Positions 20,982 through 31,965 are shown, counted from the first letter of the stretch. The stretch is 64,000 nt of DNA from Lineus longissimus (GCF_910592395.1 NC_088326.1:11105001-11169000); one strand, 5' to 3'. Numbers and translations: made by a program. Notes: generated from the sequence alone by a model not told the origin.

Positions 20982-21728
20982 ATGTTAGGGAGGTTATTCC
21001 TAAACTATGGGAAAAAGATCTGTGCACATTCTAAATCAAGACACGTTAATTTTATAGGAGATATCAGGTTTCTAAACTTTGCATCTAGTATCGTTAATAC
21101 CAGGAATAACATGTCTGCTTCCCGACGTCTAAAGGACTTGATTGTTTTGGTAGACATGGATGGAGTTCTTGCTGAATTTGAAGGGTATTTCCTCGAGCAG
21201 TACAAACAAAAATGGCCTGGGGAACCGTTTGTGTCCCTGGAGGAGCGTCGAACTTTCTATCTGTACGACCAGTACCCGGACTGTCGGGACAAAGTACAAG
21301 ATGTTTTGAACGAGCCAGGATTCTTTCGCAAACTTCCCCCAATAGAGGGAGCAGTTGATGCTGTTAAGGAGATGTCTACGATGAACGGCGTTCAAGTTTT
21401 CATTTGTACGACACCGATGATAAAAAATTATCAATACTCGGTCGTGGAAAAATACGAATGGATCGAAGAGCATATGGGTCGATACTGGTTGGACCGTATG
21501 ATATTAACTTGTGATAAAACCGTCATAAAAGGGGACATTTTGATCGACGATAAGCATTTTATATCGGGTGCGGAGAAGCGGCCATCTTGGAAGCATATAT
21601 TATTCACATCGTGTCACAATCACGATGTCCCTTTAAAGGGGCGAAAGCGCCTTGATGGCTGGGTGCCACACAAGGCTTGGATCGACCTCCTTGAAGATGC
21701 CAAGGAAGACTTGCAGAGAAAACACTAA
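20982..21728 (+). CDS. NT5C: 5'(3')-deoxyribonucleotidase (NT5C/NT5M family)
   Basis: The predicted enzyme dephosphorylates deoxyribonucleoside monophosphates, limiting dNTP pools (family knowledge). Of 248 residues, the catalytic HAD-type motif is at 57-63 (VDMDGVL; nucleophile D58, acid/base D60). Motif II is FICTTP, and motif III/IV is ILIDDK followed by GAEKRPSWKHILFT and ACHN-like SCHNHD, all typical of NT5C/NT5M. Residues 1-43 are rich in Lys, Arg and hydrophobics with a single Asp, like a mitochondrial presequence. An in-frame ATG at 21111 (Met44) would give a 205-residue protein of about the length of cytosolic NT5C. The gene has no intron in the coding region, whereas vertebrate homologues are multi-exon. 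TTAG directly after the first ATG could be a 3' splice site, which would remove that start. AATAAA follows 54 nt after the stop. Confidence 0.93.
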   Translation: MLGRLFLNYGKKICAHSKSRHVNFIGDIRFLNFASSIVNTRNNMSASRRLKDLIVLVDMDGVLAEFEGYFLEQYKQKWPGEPFVSLEERRTFYLYDQYPDCRDKVQDVLNEPGFFRKLPPIEGAVDAVKEMSTMNGVQVFICTTPMIKNYQYSVVEKYEWIEEHMGRYWLDRMILTCDKTVIKGDILIDDKHFISGAEKRPSWKHILFTSCHNHDVPLKGRKRLDGWVPHKAWIDLLEDAKEDLQRKH

Positions 21729-21781
21729 AGGGACAACTTTGATGTGAGAGTGTTTAGGTAGGGTGATAGTGTGCCAAGTTA

Positions 21782-21787
21782 AATAAA
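21782..21787 (+). terminator. Polyadenylation signal of the nucleotidase gene
   Basis: AATAAA lies 54 nt after the stop codon in the correct orientation. Confidence 0.6.
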
Positions 21788-21905
21788 ATCACCATGTACT
21801 AGTTCTAGCTTGCCCTTTTTGGCGGAGAAAAATCAGCAGGTTTGCCTATTCCTTGAACCATCCTTTGTTTCTCAGAATTTGTAAGATTTGTGAACTCGAA
21901 AGACC

Positions 21906-22253
21906 GTTTCAAACCCGGGCAGAGGGGGGGGGGGGTGGGGCGGGGGGGAGGGTCACTCTCCATTACATCTGTAGAGCATCCTTGTACTCTGACTTTTCAA
22001 TAGACCCCCTCCAGCTGGTCACAGCCATATGACATCCTCGCCCCCTTTTGCCGTCAAGTTTTTCATTTCCACCCCCCCGGTTCCACCCCCTCTGTTCCAC
22101 CCCCTCACAGCTGAAATTCGGTGCAATCGGCACAATTTGATTCACCCCTTGCGAGTCGGGCGCCATTGTTCCTCTGAATGGGCCTCAAATACACCTGATA
22201 TACGTTGGGATGCTCTACAGATGTCATGGGGAGTGACCCCCGGGGTTTCATAC
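21906..22253. mobile_element. Inverted-repeat element with a poly-G expansion in one arm
   Basis: The left arm (21906-21981) and right arm (22208-22253) are inverted copies sharing AAACCCGGG, GGTCACTC and ACATCTGTAGAGCATCC. The left arm alone contains an expanded G tract at 21924-21952 (G12-T-G4-C-G7-A-G3), a strong G-quadruplex candidate. The interior has a C-rich stretch (22066-22107). No transposase is present, so it is probably a MITE. Confidence 0.6.
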
Positions 22254-22564
22254 ACTGTATCTTTAACCCAAATTGACGCTTGATGTAAGTTAGCAAACAG
22301 CATATATATTTCATTTTATTTCGTGCTTATGAAAATTCACCAACTTCCTCTTCACCTTAACACCTTGACGAAAAGCTTTATTGATTATTAAAACACCACT
22401 GACTGTGACAATCATGGGAATCCACTTTGTATAGGCAGTTATCATCTATTGAAGTGCAAATGAAATAAATCAACTGTTTTACTAACGTTTTTGAATCCAT
22501 TTATCCTTGTTTTCTCTGAAATTTTTAATAATTTCGGCACTGCGGGAATAAAGGAATGCCTCTC

Positions 22565-24850
22565 TTTATTTAGACATCCTGATGATGTGCCAATTGTCCT
22601 CGAACACAAGCTTAACGGAACTGATCAATTCCTTGCTTTCTTCAGACTATCCAGATGGACTGTCTGCATGGTTGTGCCAATTGACCTCGAACACAAGCTT
22701 AACAGAACTGATCAATTCCTTTTTTAGACCATCCAGATGAACTGTCTGCATGGTTGTGCCGATTGTCCTGGAACACAAGCTTAACGGAACTGATCAATGC
22801 CTTGCTTTCTTGAGACCACCCAGATGGACTGTCTGCAAAGTTGTACCAATTGTCCTTGAACACAAGCTTAACAGAACTGATGAATTCCTCGTTTTTTTTA
22901 GACCATCCAGATGAACTGTCTGCATGGTTGTGTCAATTGTCCTCGAACACAAGCTTAACAGAACTGATCAATGCCTTGTTTTCTTGAGACCACCCAGATG
23001 GACTGTCTACATGGCTGCGTCAAATTATCCTTGAACACAAGCTTGACAGAACTAATAAATTCCTTGCTTTCTAGAGACCATCCCGATGAACTGTTTGCAT
23101 GGTTGTGCAAATTGTCCTCGAACACAAGCTGAACAGAACTGATAAATGCCTCGTTTTCTCGAGACCATCAAGATGGACTGTCTGCATGGTTGTGCCAATT
23201 TTCTACGAACACAAACTGAACAGAATTGATAAAAGTCTTGTTTTCTTGAAAGCATCCAGATGTACTGTCTGCATGGTTGTGCGAATTATCCTTGAAGACA
23301 AGCTGAACAGAACTGATAAATGCCTTGTTTTATTGAGACCATCCCGATCGATGAACTGTCTGCATGGTTGTGCAAATTTTCTACGAGCATAAGATCTACA
23401 GAACTGATACGCCTTGTTTTCTTGGAGACCATCCAGATGGACTTGGCTGTGCCAATTGCCCTTGAACACAAGCTGGACAGAACTGATAAAAGTCTTGCTT
23501 TCTTGAGACCATCCAGATGAACTGTCTGTATGGTTGTGCCAATTGTCCTTGAACAAAACCTGAACAGAACTGATAAATGCCTTGCTTTCTCGAGACCAAC
23601 CAGATGGACTGTCTGCATGGCTGTGCCAATTGTCCTTGAACACAAACTGAACAGAACTGATGTGCCTTGTTTTCTTGAAAGCATCCAGATGTACTGTCTG
23701 CATGGTTGTGCGAATTATCCTTGAAGACAAGCTGAACAGAACTAATAAATGCCTTGTTTTATTGAGACCACCCCGATGAACTGTCTGCATGGTTGTGCCA
23801 ATTTTCTACGAACACAAACTGAACAGAATTGATAAAAGCCTTCCTTTCTTGAGACCATCAAGATGGACTGTCGGCATGGTTGCGCCAATTGTCCTTGAAT
23901 ACAAGCTGGACAGAACTGATAAAAGTCATGCTATCTTGAGACCATCCAGATGAACTGTTTGCATCGTTGTGCCAAATGTCCACGAACACAAGCTATTAAC
24001 TAAATATTTATAAATGTTTTGCTTCAATTGTTGCATCGGGAATAATTGTCCTCATCTCGGTGCCAATTTTACGTTTACACAAGCTACAAAACTGCTGAAT
24101 GCATTGCTTTATTCAAGGAAGTTTTGTAAGCAACCAGATGAACTGTTTTTATGGTTGTACTGCAAATTGTCCTCGAACACAAGTTGAACAGCTAACTGAT
24201 AAATGCCTTGCTTTCTTGAGACTATCCAGATGAACTATCTGCATGGTTGAGTCAATTGTCCTTGAACAAAAGCTGAACAGAACTGATGTGCCCTGTTTTC
24301 TTTTGACCATCCAGATGGACTGTCTTCATGGTTGTGTCAATTGTCCTTGAACACAACAAGCTTAACGGAACTGATCAATTCCTTGCTTTGTTGAGACCAT
24401 CCAGATGAACTATCTCTATGGTTGTGCCAACAAAAGCTGAACAGAACTGATGTGCCCTGTTTTCTTTAGACCATCCAGATGGACTGTCTTCATGGTTGTG
24501 TCAATTGTCCTTGAACACAACAAGCTTAACGGAACTGATCAATTCCTTGCTTTGTTGAGACCATCCAGATGAACTATCTCTATGGTTGTGCCAATTGTCC
24601 TACAACACAAGCTTTTAACTGAATTTATGAAGATCTTGCTTCAATGGGAGCATCTGGCTTAAATAATGTCTTCATGGTTGTGCCAATTTTCCGTTAACAC
24701 AAGCTAAACAAAACTGCTGAATACATTGCTTTGTTCAAGGAAGTTGTAAGCATCCAGATGAACAGTCTTCATGGTTATGCCAGTTGTCCTTGAACACAAG
24801 CTTTTAACTGAATTAGTGAATGCCTTGCTTTCTTGAGACCATTCAGGTGG
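22565..24850. repeat. Tandem satellite, about 80-90 bp units, 20 or more copies
   Basis: Units carry GACCATCCAGATGGACTGTC, TGCATGGTTGTGCCAATTGT, CCTTGAACACAAGC and GAACTGAT followed by CCTTGCTTTCTTGA. Copies diverge, with degenerate longer units after 24000. Open frames on both strands, including a 195-codon one, are repeats of the unit and not genes. Confidence 0.9.
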
Positions 24851-24954
24851 GCTTGGATATGATGATAATGATTGCCACACCATTACAACATGTGCTCGAC
24901 CTTGCAACCTCGGCTTAACCATGGGCACTTCCAGGTAATGTGATGATTAAAAAA

Positions 24955-26270
24955 TCTGCAAAAAAGTGAACTGTTCATGCTATGTTAAAACGATGCATCT
25001 TTTTTTGCTGATTTTTAACATAAATCTGGCTACAAGTAGGTCATTGTGACAATTGGATGTGATTGTATGCTATTTGTATCTTTTTACGCAACTTCTTCAA
25101 TCAAAGGATGGATGACCAGGATTGCTTGCCACCAAGAACTAAAAACAAGACGGTAGGAGTCTCGATCCCAGACAATGCTTGAGGTCAGGAAAATGGCTCA
25201 GGCAGTCTAGTATCGAGGTAAGGTAAGCTTAGGATTTAGATCTTAGGTTATAAAGTGAAAAAGATGCATCGCTTTAACAAAGCATAAACCGTTCACTTTT
25301 TTGCAGATTTTCAACATAAATCTGGCTACCAGTAGGTCATGTGACAATTGTATGTGATTGTATGCTATTTGTAACTTTTAGGCAACTTCTTCAATCAAAG
25401 GATGGATGACCAGGATTGCTTGCCACCAAGAACTAAAAACAAGAAGGCAGGAGTCTCGATCCAAGACAATGCCTGAGATCAGGAAAATGGCTCAGGCAGT
25501 CTCGTGTCGAGGTAAGGTAAGCTTAGGATATAGATGTTAGTTTGTAAAGTGAAAAAGATGCATCGCTTTAACATAGTATGCACAGTTCACTTTTTTTGCA
25601 GATTTTTAACATAAATCTGGCTACAAGTAGGTCATTGTGACAATTGTATGTGATTGTATGCTATTTGTATCTTTTTAGGCAACTTCTTCAATCAAAGGAT
25701 GGATGACCAGGATTGCTTGCCACCAAGAACTAAAAACAAGAAGGTAGGAGTCTCGATCCCAGACAATGCTTGAGGTCAGGAAAATGGCTCAGGCAGTCTC
25801 GTATCGAGGTAAGGTAAGTTATAGGATATAGATGTTAGTTTATAAAGTGAAAAAGATGCATCGCATTAACATAGCATGAACTGTTCACTTTTTTGCAGAT
25901 GTTCAACATAAACCTGGCTACCAGTAGGTCATGTGACAATTGTATAATTATGATTGTATGCTATTTGTATCTTTTTAGGCAACTTCTTCAATCAAAGGAT
26001 GGATGACCAGGATTGCTTGCCACCAAGAACTAAAAACAAGAAGGTACAAGTCTCTATCCCAGCCAATGCCCGAGGTCAGGAAAATGGCTCAGGCAGTCTG
26101 GGATCGAGGTAAGGTAAGCTTAGGATATTGATGTTAGTTTGTAAAGTGAAAAAGATGCATCGCTTTAACATTAACATAGTATGCACAGTTAACTTTTTGC
26201 CAGATTTTTGATAAAAAAGATGCATCGCTTTAACATAGTATGTACAGTTCACTTTTTGTCCGATTTTTGA
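24955..26270 (+). repeat. Tandem array of ~297-bp units containing an exon-like segment
   Basis: Four full units and a partial one. The segment GCAACTTCTTCAATC... starts at 25088, 25382, 25679 and 25979 (spacing 294, 297, 300). Each is a 65-nt stretch preceded by a pyrimidine tract and, in units 2-4, by AG, and followed by GT in units 1, 3 and 4. Unit 1 has AC instead of AG, and unit 2 has GC after the segment. Translation in one frame gives NFFNQRMDDQDCLPPRTKNKK in two pieces: NFFNQRMDDQ and DCLPPRTKNKK. It may be a duplicated exon of a lost or distant gene, or simply a satellite. Confidence 0.75.
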
Positions 26271-26276
26271 CAAGTT

Positions 26277-26501
26277 TTAAGCAAGATATCTTGCTAGGAT
26301 CAGAGATTTTTCAGCAAGTTTTAAGACATCTTCCAGAGGATTGATTGCAACCAGAGTTCCCTGGGAGATTGGTCTTTCTGGCCATTCACCATTGGTCTCA
26401 TCGATCGGAGGTTCATTTTCAGTTAAAGGTACATATCTGGATTGGACTCCAATGCAGTCCATTTCGTCATCCTGATTGTTCTTAGGGCGAAACATATGCA
26501 A
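26277..26501 (-). CDS. Possible C-terminal exon of an unidentified gene
   Basis: A 74-codon open frame ends with TAA at 26277. Its composition is protein-like: acidic near the start (NNQDDEMDC), then VQSRYVPLTENEPPIDE, GEWPERPISQGTLVAINP, LEDVLKLAEKSLILA. The frame continues open for about 13 codons upstream of the first Met (…SDHSLRLHM), so the Met need not be the start. I do not recognise a family. It lies next to the ~297-bp array and on the strand of the 28.3-kb exons. It could be a terminal exon, a small gene or a transposon remnant. Confidence 0.35.
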   Translation of the reverse strand: MHMFRPKNNQDDEMDCIGVQSRYVPLTENEPPIDETNGEWPERPISQGTLVAINPLEDVLKLAEKSLILARYLA

Positions 26502-27581
26502 CCGGAGAGAATGATCGCTACTGGGACCAAGATAACTTAACTACCGATGGATGGCCATTATTTCACAGGGACTTCAGATGTTTTATAATTATTATAGGAT
26601 TTTGTCTGGGGTTGAGCGCGTGAAGTACCTGGCCAGAGCTTTATTTAGCTTGTGTATTTGAGTATATTTACATTATAAACGGAACATATTTAGGAATTGA
26701 TGAATCTTGAAAAACGTTGCAACCCGTTCCCTGATTGGCCGGGGGGGGGGGGGCTGATTAGCTTTCGATTAATTAATCTTGCGATATATATTGACAATTT
26801 TATAGGTATTGATTATTTGATTAATGATGGCATTCATAGACATCTAGAGGACACTGGACGATCTCAACTGTGTTTATAGATTCAAGCAATTGATGATGAA
26901 TCAAAAGAAGAACATAAAAAAAGACAATACAGCTTTGATCAACTGCCCAGTCCCCTCAACAATATTCTGGACCATACCTAGCAGGTTGTGGGCGGGGGAA
27001 CATTGCCCCTAGAACTTAAAACCTGTTTTTAACACAGATTTGGCCCCTTCTGAGACAAAAGATGTTCTGCAGTCAGTCCCTGCCATATATAATAAAGAAC
27101 AAAAGATGATTTATGTAGCAGTAAATGTTTTCTTTAATAGTAATTTCAATATTACATTTTTGTGAATTGAATACAAGGTCAAAGGGAAACTGAAAACTAT
27201 CAAGCTAAAATGAATCCCTCGTACAGGTTATCTCGATAAAAAAGGTACATGCAATGAACAAATATGATGTTAAAAGTTCATTTTATACAAAGTTCGCTGG
27301 AATTCCTCATTTATTTTGCAAGGAACTGTTACCAAAGAATAGCAAGTTTAAAATGCTGATTTTAGAAGTATGTATTAGTGAAATTATATACAGCTTTCTA
27401 AACAAAATATGAAGTTTTTTCAGCAAGCTTGTGTCAAATGAAAATGAATTAGTCAAATTTGTTTGAAAACCTGAACACAACTATACAATCTCGGATATCA
27501 AATAACAGGTTATTCAAGCTAATTTAACATGAGCCAATATTCCATTTAAAGGACCCACTTGTCAAATAATGCGTTCTCCTT

Positions 27582-27733
27582 TAAGTACCAGTAGAGCCAC
27601 CTACAAAACAGAAAGCTAACTAGACATGTCTGTTCATAACACAGATGTACACAGACATGTCTGTTCATAATACAGATGTACACAGACATGTCTAGTTCAC
27701 TTTCTGTTTTATAGGTGGCTCTCCTTGTACTTT
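27582..27733. mobile_element. Long imperfect palindrome (hairpin element)
   Basis: Arms GAGCCACCTACAAAACAGAA from 27594 and the inverted copy ending at 27721 match over 39 bp with three mismatches and extend outward imperfectly (AAGTACCAGTAGAG versus AAGTACAAGGAGAG). The centre is a duplicated ~33-bp unit, itself palindromic around AGACATGTCT. Confidence 0.6.
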
Positions 27734-28116
27734 GGAAACCGGGCACATTTACTGATACATTTTGCGCTTTAATTTCCGTTCTCATTTGCTCCGACTAGGG
27801 AAATTTTAGTCCCTGTATAGAAATCTGAAAATATGAACACACTTTGCTCGTCACCTAACCTGCTGCCCACAGGACTGTAAATATAACCAAGAATCAATAA
27901 GGACTAGTCTTCATTAACTCTTGATATGAAGCAGTTGCTTTGGGTTAGTTAACATGAGGTCATGGAGAAAAAGTACAGTAGAAACTGGGTCAGCGCTGCC
28001 TAGGAGGACTTCGATAAACAACACAGTTGAAACATACAGGACAAAAACGGAAGAACAGTAAATTTAATTTTTATTTCACATGGTTCTTTTTTAAATTGTT
28101 GCAAAATTCTTTTCAG

Positions 28117-28230
28117 GATGTTGATATCTGCACCAGTTTCGTCGAAAACAGTGTCCCAAAATCATTAACAGACAACTTGCTCAAACTATTACCAAAGTTA
28201 AAGGGATTTAGAATCAGATGTTTAAGTTAG
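28117..28230 (+). CDS. Possible exon of an unidentified gene, leucine-rich
   Basis: After a good predicted 3' splice site (AATTCTTTTCAG, ending at 28116) a 37-codon frame runs to a TAG: DVDICTSFVENSVPKSL then TDNLLKLLPKLKGFRIRCLS. The leucine spacing resembles part of a leucine-rich repeat but is too short to assign. No partner exon was found. Confidence 0.25.
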   Translation, partial: DVDICTSFVENSVPKSLTDNLLKLLPKLKGFRIRCLS

Positions 28231-28300
28231 GGAAAACTTAAACTGATAAATTCTACAAGGTACTTTGCCGTGAACATTGGTAGATGATTTATTCACCTCC

Positions 28301-28468
28301 TTATAGTTCAGTGCCTCTTGCAGTGGACTCGCAACTTTGTCGACTCATGGTGTCAGTCTCCGTCATTTTGACATCATGGTTAACGATGGCTGAAACATCT
28401 AATTCCGACCCCCCTAAGTTGGAAATTTTGTTTCCCCAAAGCAGAGTTTCACCGCTCGGGGCACTCAC
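28301..28468 (-). CDS. Possible terminal exon of an unidentified gene
   Basis: On the minus strand CCTTTTTTTAG is followed by 55 codons and TAA: VSAPSGETLLWGNKISNLGG, SELDVSAIVNHDVKMTETD, TMSRQSCESTARGTEL. AATAAA (28293-28288) comes right after the stop. It joins in frame to the candidate exon at 28537-28596 across a 68-bp intron. No family recognised. An alternative 3' end of the Scribble gene upstream cannot be excluded. Confidence 0.4.
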   Translation of the reverse strand: MSAPSGETLLWGNKISNLGGSELDVSAIVNHDVKMTETDTMSRQSCESTARGTEL

Positions 28469-28536
28469 CTAAAAAAAGGCTATTACAATATAATTCTTGG
28501 GACGATAGTCTAAACTTTACACAACACACAACTGAC

Positions 28537-28596
28537 ATCTCCTTGTTTGAAACATGAGGGTTTTAGCAGCTCCAATTCAAGTCCATCATCTCCGAT
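28537..28596 (-). CDS. Possible internal exon of the same unidentified gene
   Basis: After ACAAATTTTCAG the frame reads IGDDGLELELLKPSCFKQGD (20 codons), and GTCAGT would be a weak 5' splice site. Phase 0 at both ends fits the exon at 28301-28468. No further upstream exon was identified. Confidence 0.35.
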
Positions 28597-28818
28597 CTGA
28601 AAATTTGTAACTTTTTGGAGAGAAAAAAATGAACTCTGCCTCGTCCAACACGAACCAAAAAGCGATAAGAGGCGACCCCTAGCGCTTTTTGATGAAACTA
28701 AAACAACAAGGACAATCACGAAACAATCCAACGAAATGATGCAGATATCAAGTGAATTAATCGACTCTAGATCAGGATGGGGGGTAGGCTAGATTATGAA
28801 ATTCATAATTTGAGCTCT

Positions 28819-28963
28819 GGCCTGGTTGTTCAAGACAAGTTCTGTTACTAACCCTGGCATTAACTTAACATAACGTTATCTCCTTCTGTTAAACCCTTAG
28901 ACTTAGCGCCAAGTCAAGTTGACACGAGCATTGGTGACAAAACTTGCTTTGAACAACCGGGCC
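28819..28963. mobile_element. MITE with GGCC(T/C)GGTTGTTCAA ends
   Basis: Left end GGCCTGGTTGTTCAAGACAA and right end TTGCTTTGAACAACCGGGCC are inverted copies, 145 bp overall. A related element is at 51499-51724. No target duplication is evident. Confidence 0.55.
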
Positions 28964-29773
28964 TGAATTGATAATATTTACAACTTTGCAAATAACTGGG
29001 TTGAGTAGTGACAATGAGTTAGTACGAAAGACCTGTGGACAACTGTTCAAAATTTGTAAAATTGGGGTTGCATGACTAAGATTGTCCCACACACACCAAG
29101 TTAGATTAAGAAACTATTCACACCAATGCAAATAACTGTTTTGAAATTAGTGATGATATGATTTGATTGATATGGGGGTGGATAGTTAGGACTCAGAAAC
29201 TTTTTAACATGTTATCAAGTATAAAATAATCTTTATGTCAACTGTTCTATCATACGCAAAGTTTTAGATATTTGGTGAATTCCAAGGCAATTTTTAACGG
29301 ACTAAAAGAACTTCTTAATGAAAAGTTTTTCATAGTGGTAGAATTTGGGTCAGTTAACCCTCCGATTCACTGGACCTATTCACAATATACATACACGAAA
29401 CATTACATAATTATACAATGTACTCATCATCACAGTCTGAGAGACTCAAATGTACAGAATCATATACAATATTGAAATCCATTTCACGCTTAGAAGAACA
29501 GAGCACTGACTATATTGGCCACAATATCTTTTGAAATCAATTTCTATAATAACTTCCTGAAATTCAGGGGGTTTAAAGTATTTTGGTCAGTATCTTCTGT
29601 TGTTCAAGTCAAGGCTGTATATACTCTAATTTCACTGATGTAAGACCTGGTAAATTGCTACAAATTCAAAGCAAAGCCGGAACAAGACGTCATAACCATC
29701 AGACAATTATGTAGATTAGTCACCTGAAGATGGCCAATTTAACCTCCTTGACTGTAGTCCCCCTTTAATGCAC

Positions 29774-29853
29774 GATACCTATAAACTCAATTGATTATTC
29801 AGAACAGGTCTTAGATACCTATAAACTCAATTGATTATTCAGAACAGGTCTTA
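29774..29853. repeat. Perfect 40-bp direct duplication
   Basis: Two adjacent copies of a 40-bp unit beginning GATACCTATAAACTCAATTG with at most one difference, so a recent duplication. Confidence 0.85.
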
Positions 29854-30632
29854 TATAGATGACACTAGTGTTTTCTAAGGTGTTCTCAAATGTCCTTATT
29901 TCAAAGCATCAACAGATGAGTATCAGGGAAGAAAAATGCAAATCACAAGAAAAAAATATTTACAACTCTAGCTGTCTTTTGCATAGAAGACGGAAAGGTA
30001 ACTATAGCAACCAGATAATGCTTTCCCAGGAGCAGTTGGTAAACTTTCTGCGCCAATACATCTTTTAACACAAATGGAAATTCACTGTTGACATGTACAG
30101 ATAAAATCAAATATTGGAATTGTGCAAAAATATTCTTTCGTACATTTCATGTTTTTGGTCGCTAAAAGAGATAAGATGTAGGATTATTAAGCTTGAAATA
30201 ACCCTTTAGATTCTGAGCAAACCCATTATCCTCAGTTTGTTCAATTTAAAATCTGTACAGTTTTTCCTCATAATTCATTGCTGTCTATGTTGACATACAT
30301 CATTATCAATTATTGTATTCACAATTAATAATTATTCAAATCCGTAAGGTTTCTGAAGTAATAATAGCATTTATATAAGTTTACTAAAAATTATCATGAA
30401 ACATTAAAGATGTTTCTTTTGTCGTAAGTTGGTCAAAGTTACCTGAACAATTCACCAATAAGGGAATTGGGTATTGAGAAAAATTCGAAGGTGATTTTGA
30501 ATTCCTGCATGCATTTTATACAAGCAGCTCTGACTATCTTACTTGAAAGAAAACATGTGACATTCATCAAAATGAACTATTACCAAAAAATAAAAGACAT
30601 TAACACACAGGCAGTTTTTAAAATGTATATGC

Positions 30633-31324
30633 GTTACCATGGAAACCACCTGTATTTATATTGCCATTGGATACCAGCCAACTTTGGTCTTGATTAGGAT
30701 AAAAAGAAATCATAAAATAAGAATAAAGTTGTGCTAAATGTTTTGGGGAATGAAAATGGCAGAAGGCGGTTATACGCAGCATACAAATTTTTGGTCAAGA
30801 AGAACTGAAGCAATTTGGTAGGTCAGTGCAAGTAACCCTCAGTGAAGGTCTGCCCAAGGGACTGGAGTTGGAACAGGCTTTCCCAAGCATACCAAAGCTA
30901 CAGTGAATCTGTTGCCGGTACTATAGTAATCTCTTTAATGTCAAAGAACGAAAAGCCCCTTGGGAGCCCCACATCAGGAGGCAAACTGCTGCCATCTTTA
31001 ATAAGATGAAAAATTCAAGAAAAGTTGCATGTCACCATTCTGCCATTGCCATTACCCTGTGAAGCGCAGGCTACCCAATATGATAATATACATTACTGAT
31101 AGCTAAATATGCCACAACAGAATGCTGTTGCAGCGTTTTCTGTTGTCATAGCAACTATTGCCATAGCAACAAGATTTCTTTTAACAACAACATGAGGAAT
31201 ATTCTTACCAAAGAAACAAGTATTTTCCAAATGTACAAATCATATTATATAGTCATTGTATTAACCAGTCGAACATGTGGTCGCCAAGGTAACCAGTCTA
31301 TTTATATGTGGTCACCATAGCAAC
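30633..31324. promoter_or_regulatory. Cluster of RFX X-box-like palindromes
   Basis: Five 14-mers fit the X-box pattern RYYNYY-N2-RRNRAC: GTTACCATGGAAAC (30633), GTTGTCATAGCAAC (31142), ATTGCCATAGCAAC (31157), GTCGCCAAGGTAAC (31280) and GTCACCATAGCAAC (31311). RFX factors bind such sites, often near ciliary genes. The cluster lies about 1.3-2 kb downstream of the Scribble 3' end. It may be an enhancer or a decayed repeat. Confidence 0.4.
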
Positions 31325-31844
31325 CAAAAAGGTTTGCCAATGTACACAGGTGAAATGGAATATTCAACAATGTTGAAATACAAGCTTTCATGTCTCAATA
31401 AGATATTTACAGAAGTCGTTTCTAAAACGGGCAAAACATGGCATCAAAATGTACCTTCAAGTACGAAGTCAAGATTCTCAGAACTAGGCTGATGTTGGTT
31501 TGGTTCTTCTGGGCGTCATTTGTAAAACTTATCACCCTCAATATGGCAACTGTTCAATTAAGTAGTGCAAACATGGACAATCTAAAAAAAGATAAATTTT
31601 GAAAACCCAGAAGATTCAACAACAAAAGTCTGAAAAGGAGTCAGAAATTCTGTTGACTTCACTCCGCACATTTGACGTTGTACTCGGAGGTAAAATCTCA
31701 CGCAACTGTACAGGCCATGCCACCAATATGTAATACACTTCAGAAACTTGACAGAAAAGCTGTTGAATCCTTCATCGGTTGGATCCAGTCTCTGCCCATG
31801 GCAGGAGAGCAGTTGCCCATGACGACAAGTGAGCCCTAAGCAAC

Positions 31845-31965
31845 TAGGTGTCAGCCTCAGCGACCAGGTATTCCACCTTAGCGACCAGGCTTTTGTCCTT
31901 AGCAACCAGGCTGTCATCCTTGGTGACCAGGTTTATATCCTTGGCAATGGGGATTTCAGCCTGGC
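31845..31965. repeat. Short tandem repeat, about 24-27 bp
   Basis: Four to five units of the theme CTTAGCGACCAGGCTTTTGTC. The open frame across it is repeat-derived. Confidence 0.6.

Noticed and set aside
23203-23790. 195-codon minus-strand open frame
   Set aside because: It is a read-through of the ~85-bp satellite; the peptide repeats (MQTVHLDG, SSVQFVF) follow the DNA units.
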